This document shows positions 44,780 through 56,600 of a stretch of DNA of 64,000 nucleotides, one piece after another; position 1 is the first letter of the stretch; every line of letters begins with the position of its first letter. Where the stretch lies: contig CP136062.1 in the NCBI GenBank assembly GCA_032622095.1, positions 194,997,887 to 195,061,886 on the forward strand, read 5' to 3'. This stretch comes from Siphonodentalium dalli. Its lineage: Eukaryota; Mollusca; Scaphopoda; Gadilida; Siphonodentaliidae. Below the pieces are notes generated by a model. That model did not search any database. It saw only the letters and a list, made by a program, of their open reading frames with translations, and was not told where the DNA came from. The position numbers and the translations under genes are program-made.

Positions 44780-45244
44780 TGTGACCCGCCATATCAAATC
44801 CAGTCGTAAGTCGGGATTTGTTTTACCCTGTGCCAATGCATTCTCTTATATATGCGAGTCGACCATAGGTCGCCTCGCATATATAAGAGAATGCATTGGC
44901 CTAACAATTTTTTACAATTTTAATAATGTTTTCTTGTATTCTTTAACAATTTTATAATTTGACCCATACAGAGCCCCAGACAAACATCAGCAGACGACAC
45001 TCTTCTATATGCTTCTATATATGTGTGGGGCTCCCTGCAGGGTAATGGATGTTTTTTTTATTTTATGTCCTAAAAATTGTAAGAAACATTTATTTTTTTA
45101 AAATGATATTAAAAAATTGTTAGGCCAATGCATTCTCTTATATATGCGAGGCGACCTGTGGTCGACTCGCATATATAAGAGAATGCATTGGCACAGGGTA
45201 AAAAAAAACCCGACTTACGACTGGATTTGATATGGCGGGTCACA
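44780..45244. mobile_element. TA-type MITE, family A, copy 2
   Basis: The ends TGTGACCCGCCATATCAAAT and complement are flanked by TA on both sides. Both arm hairpins are present, and the GGGGCTCCCTGCAGGGTAAT centre is as in copy 1. In the right hairpin the loop reads CCTGTGG instead of CCTATGG. Confidence 0.85.
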
Positions 45245-45993
45245 TATATAGTTATTGGAGTGAAATATATTAATGCACAATTTGGCAATATAAGTATCAC
45301 AATATTAAATGTGTACGATTTATTTTGGCTCAATGTTGCCATAATTCGCGCTTAATATCGCGATATTCTTCGCAATATTGAACACGACAAACTTTCTGTG
45401 TTGCGCTATAATTGTGCCATTTACTTTCTAAAAAGCGCGCTCAATGTCGCAATAGAGGCGCGCCTCAATAGACCAGTTGTTCTGATTGGTAATGCTGTGA
45501 TCTAAGTAACGGAATGATAACATCAGACCATCAGTTTTATATGCTGTCAGTCGCTGCATGAAATCAGTCAATATGAAAAACGACATTTTTAATGGGGGGG
45601 GGGAACTGCGCCGAGGTTCAATTCCATTGAGAAAATACTCCACTACACGTACGTGTATGCACCGCCACCTGGTAAGCAACTGACAAACATGTCCAGATAC
45701 TCGAATCACGTTCACTTCCAATTGCCTGTATTCCCATTCTCGCATATAAGAATTGGACAAGCTTCACCAGCCATGGGTGGCTTATGGGCCAATGCGTGTT
45801 TACGCCGAGTCAGCTACATGGCCCTATTTTCTACTCTTATCATCAGCGGCAATTGACACATGTCTTGACTAGATGAATTATCCCATTCAGTTATAAGAAA
45901 TATACATTTGAATTGCATATTATTCACCTGGAGGGAGGGAAATTTGAGCAGGCAGAAGAACATTTAATACGAGTGTAGAGGTATTCCTATTAA

Positions 45994-46450
45994 ATGTACT
46001 CAATCCGATCAGACGCTCCTAAATTACTATTTCTTTGGCTTCGGGGTTAAAACATATTTGATTCGAGTCAAGGAACCCACATATCAAAGCTCAGAGTAAT
46101 CCGATATCGATTTTTAAAGTTTGTTATTTCTCGACATGTGTAATAATATGTGGCCCAGAAACACGTGGTCAAACTGGGGATCTCGGACAAAATTGCGGCT
46201 GGAGATGGATAACTCTATAATCAATTGGTAATACTGTCAAATTTAGTGATACTTTAGTGATACTACGGCCATATTTTGTTGAACAAAATGTTGATAAATA
46301 ACAAGTTTTTGGGAAATTTGATACTATATTTGACAGTTGTTGGCATTATTTTGTTGCAATAAATAGATTCTGATAACTAAAGCGTATTTTGAAGAAATGC
46401 TGTTGTTGTATATTGATGGTATGGGGACCGTCTGATCGGAATGAGTACCT
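45994..46450. mobile_element. TTAA-type MITE nested in family B
   Basis: TTAA on both sides (45990-45993 and 46451-46454) flanks 22-bp ends, ATGTACTCAATCCGATCAGA and the complement of TCTGATCGGAATGAGTACCT, with 20 of 22 matching. The interior is non-coding. Confidence 0.75.
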
Positions 46451-46509
46451 TTAATTTTGGGAAATGTTCTGATAGTAAGTCCGTTTGTTGAACTTATTAT
46501 CTGAACATA

Positions 46510-47036
46510 CACTCTTAGAACAAATGTGTATAAATACTACACAATATGTGTTACATTTGATCTTAAACAAAATTGTGTAGAAATGCAACATGACATAAAT
46601 GTGTCGGTGGAATTTTCTCAACATTGAATATGAGTGAATATGTGAGTATATTATATTTAATATATGAGATTTTTTCTATTTGAAATATAAACCTCGTAAC
46701 AGCTGCCATAATAACAAATTGGCAGCTGATTTAAAATTTTGTGCTACACAATTATGTGTTGTTCAGTTTTTACACAAACATAGTGTATAAAAAAATTTTA
46801 AGCTGCCAATAAATTATTGTTTGTTCTGTGGTAGCCATTACGAGTTTTGTGTCTCCAATATAACACATTTCATCTAATAACTATGATACACTCACATATT
46901 CAATCATATTCAACGTTGATGATATTCCACCGACATATTTAATAATTATATGTCATGTGTCATTTCTACACAATTTTGTTTAAGATCAATTGTAACACAT
47001 TTTGAGTAGTATTTATACACATTTGTTCTAAGAGTG
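46510..47036. mobile_element. TA-type fold-back MITE, family D
   Basis: It begins CACTCTTAGAACAAATGTGT and is palindromic over nearly its whole 527 bp, with arms of about 230 bp. Examples are TACACAATTTTGTTTAAGAT on the right against its complement on the left, and CAGCTGCCATAA / TTGGCAGCTGAT in the middle. It is flanked by TA at 46508-46509 and 47037-47038. Confidence 0.8.
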
Positions 47037-47038
47037 TA

Positions 47039-47497
47039 TGTGACCCGCCATATCAAATCCAGTCGTAAGTCGGGATTTTTTTACCCTATGCCAATGCATT
47101 CTCTTATATATGCGAGTCGACCACAGGTCGCCTCGCATATATAAGAGAATGCATTGGCCTAACAATTTGTTATCATTTTTTTAAAATAAATGTTTCTTAC
47201 AATTTTTAGGACATAATATAAAAAACATCCATTACCCTGCAGGGAGCCCCACACATATATAGAAGCATATAGAAGAGTGTCGTCTGCTCATGTTTGTCTG
47301 GGGCTCTGTATGGGTGAAATTATAAAATTGTTAAAGAATTCAAGAAAAAATTATTAAAATTGTACAAAATTGTTAGGCCAATGCATTCTCTTATATATGC
47401 GAGGCGACCTATGGTCGACTAGCATATATAAGAGAATGCATTGGCACAGGGTAAAAACAATCCCGACTTACGACTGGATTTGATATGGCGGGTCACA
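47039..47497. mobile_element. TA-type MITE, family A, copy 3
   Basis: It has full TGTGACCCGCC...GGCGGGTCACA ends. The TA on its left is the one that closes family D, and TA follows at 47498-47499. The central segment is in the opposite orientation to copies 1, 2 and 4 (ATTACCCTGCAGGGAGCCCC). Confidence 0.85.
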
Positions 47498-47547
47498 TAT
47501 CCTGAGGGAACTACTCGTCGACGAGTAATTAGTATAGAAAGGGTTAA

Positions 47548-48389
47548 CAAACTCGAGCATCATTTTAGGATAGACTATCGTAGCAGTTGATCTAGGTCTA
47601 TTACGATTCCTTCGTTATTCTGATAAGGATAAAAGAGAACTAGAAATTGAGTCTTATATAGATTTAATAACTAGCTCCCAGCGGACACAATACCAATACG
47701 AGAAAGGTTCTTCCCACGGCATCGCCGCACCATATTTGTCATTCCAGTCAGAGATTATATAAATTGCTCCATCAATATATTACATCTGACAGTTCCATTC
47801 CCTGATATAACACCAATAACTGGCATAAAGAGTTTGTAGTGTGAAGCCAAGCAATCGAATGGAGTTGATCACTCCACGCATTTGCGGATTCGTGTTAGCA
47901 ACTCAGAAAATATGACTTAAATAGTCATATTATTGTATGGAAGTATTAAAAGTTCCCCTTCGTCATTGTCAACAAGGGCGCCGCAAAGCTATTTGACAGT
48001 TTGGTGGTTTCTTTATTTTAAAATTCATATCACTTATTGCCTTCAGTTAACATGGTGTAAAAAAAATCAGCCCCCCCCCCCACTTCACACCACATATACT
48101 TATAGAAGAAAGTTAAATAGACAATTGATTCTGAATTAACAATATGTTTCTCCTGACATTTATGAAAGAATTGACAATTGCCATATTGTATGAGGATTTA
48201 TCCATTGACGTAGAAGTTAACCTATTGAAGTAAAATTTTAATTTAAGGGTGTGATGTCAAACGCCATTTTAGTGTGTATGTGTAAAAAAAAAAAATTTAA
48301 TTAAGGTTTATTCGTAGAGAACATTTTGTTATAAACAAACAGGAGAACAGGAAACCTGTATAAGACCAGACCTGAAACAATAGTTAAAC
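47548..48389. other. no recognised feature
   Basis: AT-rich. A poly-C run near 48070 and a poly-A run near 48286. No motif-bearing frame. Confidence 0.35.
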
Positions 48390-48904
48390 TTTAATACACG
48401 TTATCGGGTCCAACAACGTTTATGCCCTTTTGGAAACCGTGTTTTGGAAAGCGGATGTACATTAAGTAAATTTGGGGCGTATAATTCTATTCTAGCTTGT
48501 AAAATCTTTTCGAGTAACTTGTATAAAGTGGGCATCAGCGTTATAGCTCTGTGACTATCAAAGTCAGTTCTGGATTTTGAACCACCTTTGTATAGTGTTA
48601 TGATTACACCACGTTTCATCTGTGAAGGGATAATTTGTGTTTGAATCATGACTGTCATAAGATTAGATACCGTCTGAGTTAACGTCTGGCTTCCATGTAT
48701 CAGGTGTTCATTCGATATGCCATCCCAAACCGGTTGCTTTTTCAACACTGCGATAAGCAGATAGTAATTCAAGTGGAGATAGGGTGGATACACACATGCA
48801 TGTAATCTCTGTAAATATCGTGTATTTGGAGTTTTACATGGATCATACACACCGTGTAATATGTGTCCGCTGACAACCCAATCATTGCGACTGTGTTTGG
48901 CCAC
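48390..48904 (-). mobile_element. LINE reverse-transcriptase fragment
   Basis: QPVWDGISNEHLIHGSQTLT, MIQTQIIPSQMKRGVIITLY, KGGSKSRTDFDSHRAITLMP and TLYKLLEKILQARIE are fingers/palm motifs of a non-LTR RT. The catalytic YxDD region is missing. It could belong to the same element as 50250-51230 (same strand and order, about 1.3 kb apart), but that is inference. Confidence 0.75.
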
Positions 48905-50249
48905 AGTGAGTTAAACTCTGAACCGCTGAAGAGCCGTTGGCTGGGACGAAGTCGTCAGGCCGCTTAAAATAATTATTCGCGCGATAACTGGAATGGTCGA
49001 CGTTCTGTTTAAATCATTGTCAGTATTCTATTGATGTTAATACCAGTGATGGCCTCTTCCACAACGCAGGGGGCTATGACCCCCAACATACACGGGGAGC
49101 TATACTATCCCAGAAGCTACCGAATTCACCATTGCATATTTCCTCGACGGGGTGTGTGCACGCAGCACCCTGAGTCCTGAAAACCTGCTTTATAAATATC
49201 GTAGTCATGTCTGTCGTGTCTGTTTTCTACGAGTGATTAATCTAATATGCAGCAATTTATGCTATTCATATAATTATTAACATATTATACAGCTTTAAAT
49301 TTGAATGCATGGTGTTGCTGTTTGTCTTCATTCGGCGAAAGGGTTGCCTAGCTACGAGTTCCCAACTACGTCACCTTTCATCTCTTGTGTTATACAGTTA
49401 TACATGTATACGCAAAATGTACAACTATGGAATATAAGTAAAACATTATATTGTAATTCTTGCCCAGATAATCCGGCTGATACATTCAATTAACTCCCTT
49501 AGTTATTGGAAGCTTTCGAGAACCAGCCCCTCCCCCAATCATGGATTATGGTCGAAAATGTTATAATTCAAGCTTGTGACAGGTGGGAGCTTGTTCAACC
49601 TTTGGCTTGAGAAACATATATATAAATGGGGGGTGGGGGTGTCACTCTTTTTAATTTCAACGCTGTACCTGCATTCATTTTTGGCGCTATAATGAATATT
49701 TGCAATCCCAATTGAATTAATGTTATCACATGAGCTCGCTCTCAAATTATCAGAGAAATCTCAACAAGCCGGTATCATCCTATAAAAGAATTCTGCATAT
49801 TTTATTTTTGTTTTGGATGACCCTGTTTCCAAGAAATGACAGAAACAAATCAAGTATAAAATCGACCGGCTCTAATCCACTTTTCGAAATGAATTATAAC
49901 TCGTGAAAAACAGCAACATATATCAGACAAGAATTACTCATTTCGGCATCCACGAAAGAAGACATGTTTATTAATGGCCTGAAATTTCTTGATGGCAGTT
50001 TGTTTGATAATGGCTTATAACTACTCACTGGTGAAATTGACCTCTCGTGCGCAGGTGATTAATTTTGTCAATTATTGGTGTGGCCATGTAAAATACATAT
50101 ATTTTACATACATACATTACATGCATGTGTGTATCCACCCTTACACAAAAGAGCATGTCATTATAATTATCATCATGCTGATCGCTGGTGGTTTTTTTAG
50201 TAACAAATTCATTGACATATATAGTTGAAGTGCTGTGTGTCAAACTCGG
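48905..50249. other. no recognised feature
   Basis: Short frames only. If the LINE pieces on both sides were one element, this would be an insertion within it, but no inverted ends or target duplication were found. Confidence 0.3.
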
Positions 50250-51230
50250 GTCTATATATAACGGCGAATATAAATTTTCAAGTAAGATCCCCATCCTTCT
50301 GAAATTTCATGATCATGACGAAAAGTTTGTCCCTCATATGAAAAAAATGCGTTCTTATCGATGTGATTTTTATGACGTTTCGTGTGTAAAATGCGGAATA
50401 AATAGTTCTGATCAATTATCGATTTCATCGTTTTGTTCGGCCAGGCATTTACTAGAGGCTTTTCTATATTATCTACGGAAGTCACATTTCGCATGTTTAT
50501 ATTTTATATAACTTTCCAAATGAGAATCTGCGCGAGGCCTGCCTTCATTCGCCCAAGTTTGCCGAAGAGTCCGATATTTGTATACATGGTTTTCAAATTT
50601 TCGTTCCAGAAGGGTTTCCGGCGTTTATTGAATTTCATTTTTGGCAGGGTTGTTTTGGATGCATTTGATATTGCACTTACAATTAAATCGTATATTCTAC
50701 ATGGATCGGTTTCCTGTTGATCTAATTGGTCAAATGAGTTTAATTCTGAATCAAGAATTCGGTTGTAATGTTCCAAGAATTTCAGGCTGATATTTGGCCT
50801 TTTTCCAATCTACGATGCCGTCTCCGTCAACGTCTGATTTAACTACATGTCTATCTCGTAATTCAACGCTTATGCTCAGAGTAACTGGTCTGTGATTTGG
50901 ACACACTGATGGCATCATCATCTGAAACGCGCACCTCTCGCATGAAAGGAATAAAAATGTGTGGGATCAAATGTGATCAACGATCGTATCTTCATGTAGG
51001 CCATCACCAAAAGGGACGCATGTCGTACGCGGACAAATTGTTTCTTCATGTAGGCCATCACCAAAAGGGACGCATGTCGTACGCGGACAATCATGACAAA
51101 AAGTATGGTTCACAGACACCATTTCGCTTCGCTTGACAAGTTTTCTGAATGCCATGTTTCGGTCATCGGATTTCTCAAATTGGCCATTAAAATCCCCCAT
51201 TACTATTACATTGCCGTCTGGTATGTACAT
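50250..51230 (-). mobile_element. LINE endonuclease and linker fragment
   Basis: The minus strand reads NVIVMGDFNGQF (endonuclease), CPRTTCVPFGDGLHE twice, TIVDHI, then after a stop CPNHRPVTLSISVELRDRHV (endonuclease end). It continues with linker RRKPFWNENLKTMY and, in a further frame, DQNYLFRILHTKRHKNHIDK. Several frame breaks are present. It is truncated before the RT. Confidence 0.75.
50989..51090. repeat. 54-bp tandem duplication inside the LINE endonuclease
   Basis: TTCATGTAGGCCATCACCAA recurs 54 bases later, an exact 18-codon unit that keeps the frame. Confidence 0.9.
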
Positions 51231-51529
51231 TTCACATTTTTGGCATATTTGAGACTATAACGATAAATTACATGTATATTTAACACATATTAAAAATGTT
51301 CTGGTGATCGTCCACGCATGAACATAGTCTATGCAATAAAAACATATGAGTGTCATTTCGATTATGAATATGTGTAAGAAGTGTGCGCATTGCTGCGAAT
51401 GTCCACCGCCCCCACCCAAACCAGGACAGTATCATTATGCTGTGTATGAAATGTATCAATATGATCAATATGTCCATGTATATAGTGCCAAAATGAATTT
51501 AAAAAATTGTCCGTGTCTTAATCGGTTAA

Positions 51530-52062
51530 GTGTCGGCGCACACGGTCCCGATTGTACCCGGTTAAAGACTAATCTTTATCAATAACAATAAATTAAATAA
51601 TATAATTAATATATTGAGGTCACGAGCAATAGCCGTAAATTGACATAATAAACCTTTCCACAGCTGCCACCCTCTTGTTGCGATTATTAAAACAGCACTC
51701 ATTTTCTGCCACACGGAGGTCGAATAGCAGTCGCCGCTAACTATTCCGATATTTTGAATGAGGTTTTTGTCATGTGATGATCGGTCATGTGACAAGCAAA
51801 ACACGCGCGTTGCCATCGTCACGAGCCGGATTCTCCTGATGAAATCAAACTCAGTTTGATCCGTCCGATTAAATCGGATCCCCAAAATCGGCTCGATTGT
51901 TAGGCGCACACAGTCCCGATTGTCCCCGAATTATCCTGCAGCGGCATACTGTCGGAAAATTTATTTCTTCGCCCCCTCTTTTCAGTTCAAAACGAGTCGT
52001 CTGGCTTCGGGCCTGCTGCAGCCAGAATAATCGGGGACAATCAGGATCGTGTGCGCCGACAC
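51530..52062. mobile_element. PIF/Harbinger-type MITE, copy 2
   Basis: TAA flanks (51527-51529 and 52063-52065) and ends GTGTCGGCGCACACGGTCCC / its complement. The body is the 24021-24737 element inverted (GCAAAACACGCGCGTTGCCA, CAAACTCAGTTTGATC). The right end has an extra inner copy of the terminal sequence, as in copy 1. Confidence 0.8.
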
Positions 52063-52065
52063 TAA

Positions 52066-53561
52066 GATAATTATCATTCCCTGTATTCTCAACAACCGAA
52101 TATAGCTTGAGAAAATGATTTTAAAATATTCGAGAAATCAGTTATGAAAAACCTGTAGGATGATCAAATGTGTCTTTTCCACGGGCACCTGTTATCCAGA
52201 TTTATATAGGAAGAGGTAACAACCACCTATCAGAAGGCAGTCTGGATCATCTGCCATAACATATAATAATCCTTATGTTTTTGTCAAATCCCATGTCACG
52301 TCCTGAAAACACATGTGTAAACGCAAATTATATGAACTATTGCATGAGCTTGGTTTAAAATAAATGGACGTTCATATACGGTGAACATGCTCAATAATTT
52401 AAGGGGGAGACACACGTTTTGGATAAATCCAACCAAAAGAGATTTTCAACAAAGAATTTTTCTGGATCTATTGGGCAAAAAAAAAAATTCACATATGATA
52501 TTCATTGTATATGGAATCTTAGCAATTATTAAGAGACAACAATACCAATGGATTTTAATACATTCGAGACGTTGAAAATATTATATTTTTGTCCATTTTG
52601 GTACCAAGAACTTCTAGAATAATTAAAAATTTCACACAAAACTACAATCGTGGCTATATTATAGGAGGCTGCATTTGTATCATAATCGGAGTTAGCATAT
52701 AATGAAGAATACATCAGTCACAAATATTCCAGCCCAAATGGAAACACATGTTGATTTGCAGTGTGGTCCACTCAAGCAAGGAGTAATCAAGTGGAATTAG
52801 GCCACAGTGTTAAGAGATGTGGTGGTTAGCTTTAACATGGTTATGACCCACAATTAATCTCCAGGCGTGACATGAACGTTCTTAAATATAGAAAATTATT
52901 ATGAGTAGTTGCCTTTCTAAATTAAAATAATCATTTAATTTCACGAATCAAGAATAATTAAGTCTACTCCCGTGATCTTAAGATAGGATATCATGGATAT
53001 ATGAACTGCACTTTTAAGAAACAATTATTTTACAGAAGTTAAAAGTAGATTAGTAGAAGTACCTGAAAACAGTGAAATTTTAAATATGTTTCTTGCCATA
53101 AAAGTAAAGTAAATGAGGTTATAATATGCAATGATTCTTAAATAATTGCTTTTACCAAATTTCACAAAGATATTCCAGACAGATTTTGATAATATCCATT
53201 TTGAAAGACCAGAAAATTTTGGCATAACGTGCGTCTGACCCTTAATATAAATAGTTAGCCCCACATGGCAGAGGAAATGTAAATTAGTTATTGTAACCTG
53301 CTGTCTCCATACAATGTATGTTGGATGGGAGAATAAACTTGTTGTGCATAAAGCGATCACACTCATGTGAATTAAGATCTAAGTTTTGAATGAATTTGGT
53401 TTGATCTTGTTCCAACACAGTAATATCTCGGAAAGACATTTCGACGAAGTTCACATTTAATTTGTGATATAGTGCTGCTTGAGAGTGTTACTGTAAATGA
53501 ATTATTCCACATGTCAATATCAGAAAAAAAGACTGGATTGATATATAGAAGATTTACAATG
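52066..53561. other. no recognised feature
   Basis: AT-rich, short frames, no motif. Confidence 0.35.
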
Positions 53562-53688
53562 AGTCCCCAGTTTATAGCGGAATTTACAAAACGAGTCCGG
53601 TAAATTAGGTGTGGACCGAGCCTTTGGCGAGGTCCAGACCTAATTTAATGGACGAGTTTTGTAAATTACGCTATAACCTGGGGACTCG
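53562..53688. repeat. palindrome, arms about 57 bp
   Basis: GAGTCCCCAGTTTATAGCGG and AATTTACAAAACGAGTCC... fold on TTGTAAATTACGCTATAACC and GGGGACTC with few mismatches. The loop is about 13 bases. Confidence 0.75.
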
Positions 53689-53689
53689 C

Positions 53690-54438
53690 TGTAGATTATA
53701 TTTATTACATGAACCAAAACCTCGACAAAACATAATTAAATCAACAAATGGGACGCGAAACTAACATCAGCTTCTATGAGGCATGCGATGACGTTTAAAA
53801 AAACTATGCGTTGTTTACCCCCGTAAAGAAATAGTTCCAGATAAATAAAGACCTTTAGGCGTATTTAGTGGCGAATATTTAATGACATAACTTTTCAAAC
53901 TCTTCATTCATTATAGTTTGTTGGAAAAATAGTGGAAGCCATAGTATTTTTTAGACGTAGCGTACGGAATGTAAACAGACGACAAACCGGAAGTCAAAGG
54001 TCACCTGACACTATTTCCTGTTATTAAACGAATGTTTAATATCACAATTTATAGAATGGGTTTATTGAATGGAATAAGGGTTGGATCATGTAATAAAGCT
54101 ATTTAATGGTTTGGTGGACTGCTCATATTTGGACATAGCATCGCCATCCCTTAATGGATGTTTACTAAGTGCTGAACCTCCTCTTGGAATTTGCAAAGTT
54201 ATATAGAGATTGTATTGATCTGGTGCTCAACACTGTGTTACTCATTAAACATGCCTCTCGAATGGGATTGTAGCTGTCTATTCATCTATTAGGAAAATAT
54301 TTGTTCCCAAGTAAAGATTCCATGCCAGATAAAATCCCTCCGTAATTAGTACATGGAAATTTCAAGAGCCGTAGATATGGAATAAAGGTCCTTGTCGCGA
54401 ATTCCTTCCCTTACGGCGAAAAGATCTCAAAATGAGAG
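53690..54438. other. no recognised feature
   Basis: Short frames only. Confidence 0.35.
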
Positions 54439-54474
54439 TTAGGGTTAGGGTTAGGGTTATGGTTAGGGTTAGGG
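54439..54474 (+). repeat. interstitial telomere-type repeat (TTAGGG)6
   Basis: Six hexamers in a row, five TTAGGG and one TTATGG. It is interstitial because unique-looking DNA lies on both sides. Confidence 0.9.
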
Positions 54475-54523
54475 TGATGTTGTCAGTATGAGCTCAACTA
54501 ACTGAGAGATGTCTAATGAGATA

Positions 54524-54984
54524 TGTGACCCGCCATATCAAATCCAGTCGTAAGTCGGGATTTGTTTACCCTGTGCCAATGCATTCTCTTATATATGCGA
54601 GTCGACCATATGTCGCCTCGCATATATAAGAGAATGCATTGGCCTAACAATTTTTTTACAATTTTAATAATTTGTTCTTGTATTCTTTAACAATTTTATA
54701 ATTTGACCCATACAGAGTCCCAGACAAACATGAGCAGACGACACTCTTCCATATGCTTCTATATATGTGTGGGGCTCCCTGCAGGGTACTGGATGTTTTT
54801 ATTTCATGTTCTAAAATATGTAAGAAACATTTATTAAAACAAAAATGATAAAAAATTGTTAGGCCAATGCATTCTCTTATATATGCGAGGCGACCTATGG
54901 TCGACTCGCATATATAAGAGAATGCATTGACACAGGGTAAAAAAAAATCCCGACTTACGACTGGATTTGATATGGCGGGTCACA
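54524..54984. mobile_element. TA-type MITE, family A, copy 4
   Basis: It is flanked by TA (54522-54523 and 54985-54986). Both ends and both arm hairpins are intact, with the centre in the same orientation as copies 1 and 2. It lies 50 bp from the telomere-type tract. Confidence 0.85.
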
Positions 54985-55236
54985 TATGTAAAATTTGTGT
55001 TCTGTGCCTACATGTTTATGCCCGAGATATTTATTATCAAATTGTATCTCAAATGTTGAAAAATGGTAATTTCCGGTGCATATGTTTAACAGTCGAAGGT
55101 ACGTTATCCAAAAAAAAGAAAAGAAATATATATCCCATACGTATGTATTCTGCCTGAGAGATGTTACTTGGTTGTAGTGTGTGCAACTTGTTTTGTCCTT
55201 CCGCATATTTTTACGCTGCAACATGTGACATGTCCT

Positions 55237-55510
55237 CGTGAAAATAGGTTTATATTGGACCGAAATATTCACATATGTTCATATTGGACTTAGTTCGTTC
55301 TGAAATAAGCCCACAGTGGACCTATACCCGTTATTTCGTTATCTGGTGCGGGCCACAGTGAAAACACGTTATAAAGAGCGTCCATCTGGAATAAGTCGAT
55401 TTCGATTCATATAGAGCGTGAAAAAATGCCGATATGGGCTTATATCTTTATGCTTCACGTCCTCGTGAAAATAGGTTTATATTGGACCTAAATATTCACA
55501 TTGGTTCATA
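55237..55510 (-). repeat. dispersed repeat family V, copy 2
   Basis: CTCGTGAAAATAGGTTTATATTGGACC occurs twice in part (55233 and 55461). Between them lie AAGCCCACAGTGGACCTATA and CCCGTTATTTCG, the complement of the 28335-28460 blocks. Confidence 0.55.
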
Positions 55511-56382
55511 TTGCATAATTGATTGGCTCTATGAAGAAAAGTCTCATGATTAATGTGTGTGGTTAAATTTTCCGACACATTTATAAAAGGTTGGGTTTTT
55601 TTTATAATTTGTCGAAAAAGATGGTATTAATTATAAATTGTCACATATGTGCCCGTAAGTCTACACCATGACTATGTTATTATATATGCCGGTATAAATA
55701 TATATCACTTTAAAGTTATTATCATACATGGAACAATTGAATATGATAATTTAGTACATATTCTTAACCTTTTTGAATTTAGAACTTTAGAAAACATTTC
55801 AATATTATCTCGTCTGACTGAGTGTTGTAACTGCATATATATGTTAATGTATCGGTATATTCTCAACTGAAAATATAGTGTGTATAAATTTTTTCATGTT
55901 CCAACTATATATTGGCTGAGAATAAAGCAAAACTTACTTTGAAGGTATAAGGGACATTGGGTATCCGAACTAGACTGTCATATAGTCATAGCTACTGGTA
56001 TGATTAATTAAATTTCACCTTACATACTATTGCCCAGTGACCTAGTATTGAGCATAGTTCAACATATTAGCCGCCAGCGCATCATATTGAAGTATCGTCT
56101 GCACAGCGTCTTCTGTTCCATTCAATTCCATCTGTATTGCCACTATATAATGAAGCTATTAATGGAAGAGGTCCAAAAACCCTACAACATACCGTTGGAG
56201 TGCTCCCGTCGGAACAACCTTGGTAGATGATTTGTATCGATTTACAATTGTGCACCTAGTTCTACATGACAGATATACCATAACCCTTTCATTACTGGAG
56301 CTTCCTGAAATTTTGCGAAAACCCTGCATGTGGCAATGCATTCTATTTTGTATGGAGTCTATTTGACTACCGTTACGTTACG
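55511..56382. other. no recognised feature
   Basis: Short frames only. Confidence 0.35.
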
Positions 56383-56600
56383 GAGTTCCGGGGTCCAGTG
56401 GGTAGGGCGTCGAATTTGCCTTCGCTGTCAATACAGCGAGATGAGTTCGCAGCCCGCATCTGGTCTAACATGAGTTTCACACCGCAGTAGCTTGGCCGAT
56501 TTGATCGACGTGCAATTGTCGGATTGTACGCTGTACATATTTTAACCCCGTGAGAAGGTCGCTCGTACTGTGTCTGTTTCGCACTACCCATGCGTTGAAA
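56383..56600 (+). mobile_element. tRNA-derived SINE (putative)
   Basis: GGGGTCCAGTGGGTAGGGCG resembles a D-arm/A-box, and GAGTTCGCAGCCCG about 45 bases later resembles a T-arm/B-box. The part between has a small anticodon-like stem (CGCTGT...ACAGCG). The acceptor stem does not pair, so it is not a functional tRNA. A non-tRNA body follows to about 56600. Confidence 0.5.

Larger units (their letters stand above)
45861..47543. mobile_element. TTAA-type MITE, family B, copy 4, with three insertions
   Basis: The left end is degraded but retains GAATTATCCCATTCAGTTAT. The right end AGTATAGAAAGGG is followed by TTAA (47544-47547). Family B sequence resumes between the insertions (GTTGAACTTATTATCTGAAC, then TGAGGGAACTACTCGTCGAC). 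The intruders are 45994-46450, 46510-47036 and 47039-47497. Confidence 0.75.

Noticed and set aside
48390-51230. One LINE split by a 1.3-kb insertion
   Set aside because: Strand and order fit, but the gap shows no element ends or target duplication and the two pieces do not clearly abut in protein coordinates. Kept as two features.
56383-56455. Functional tRNA gene
   Set aside because: A- and B-box-like blocks exist but the acceptor stem does not pair and the D- and anticodon arms are irregular, so a SINE head is more likely.
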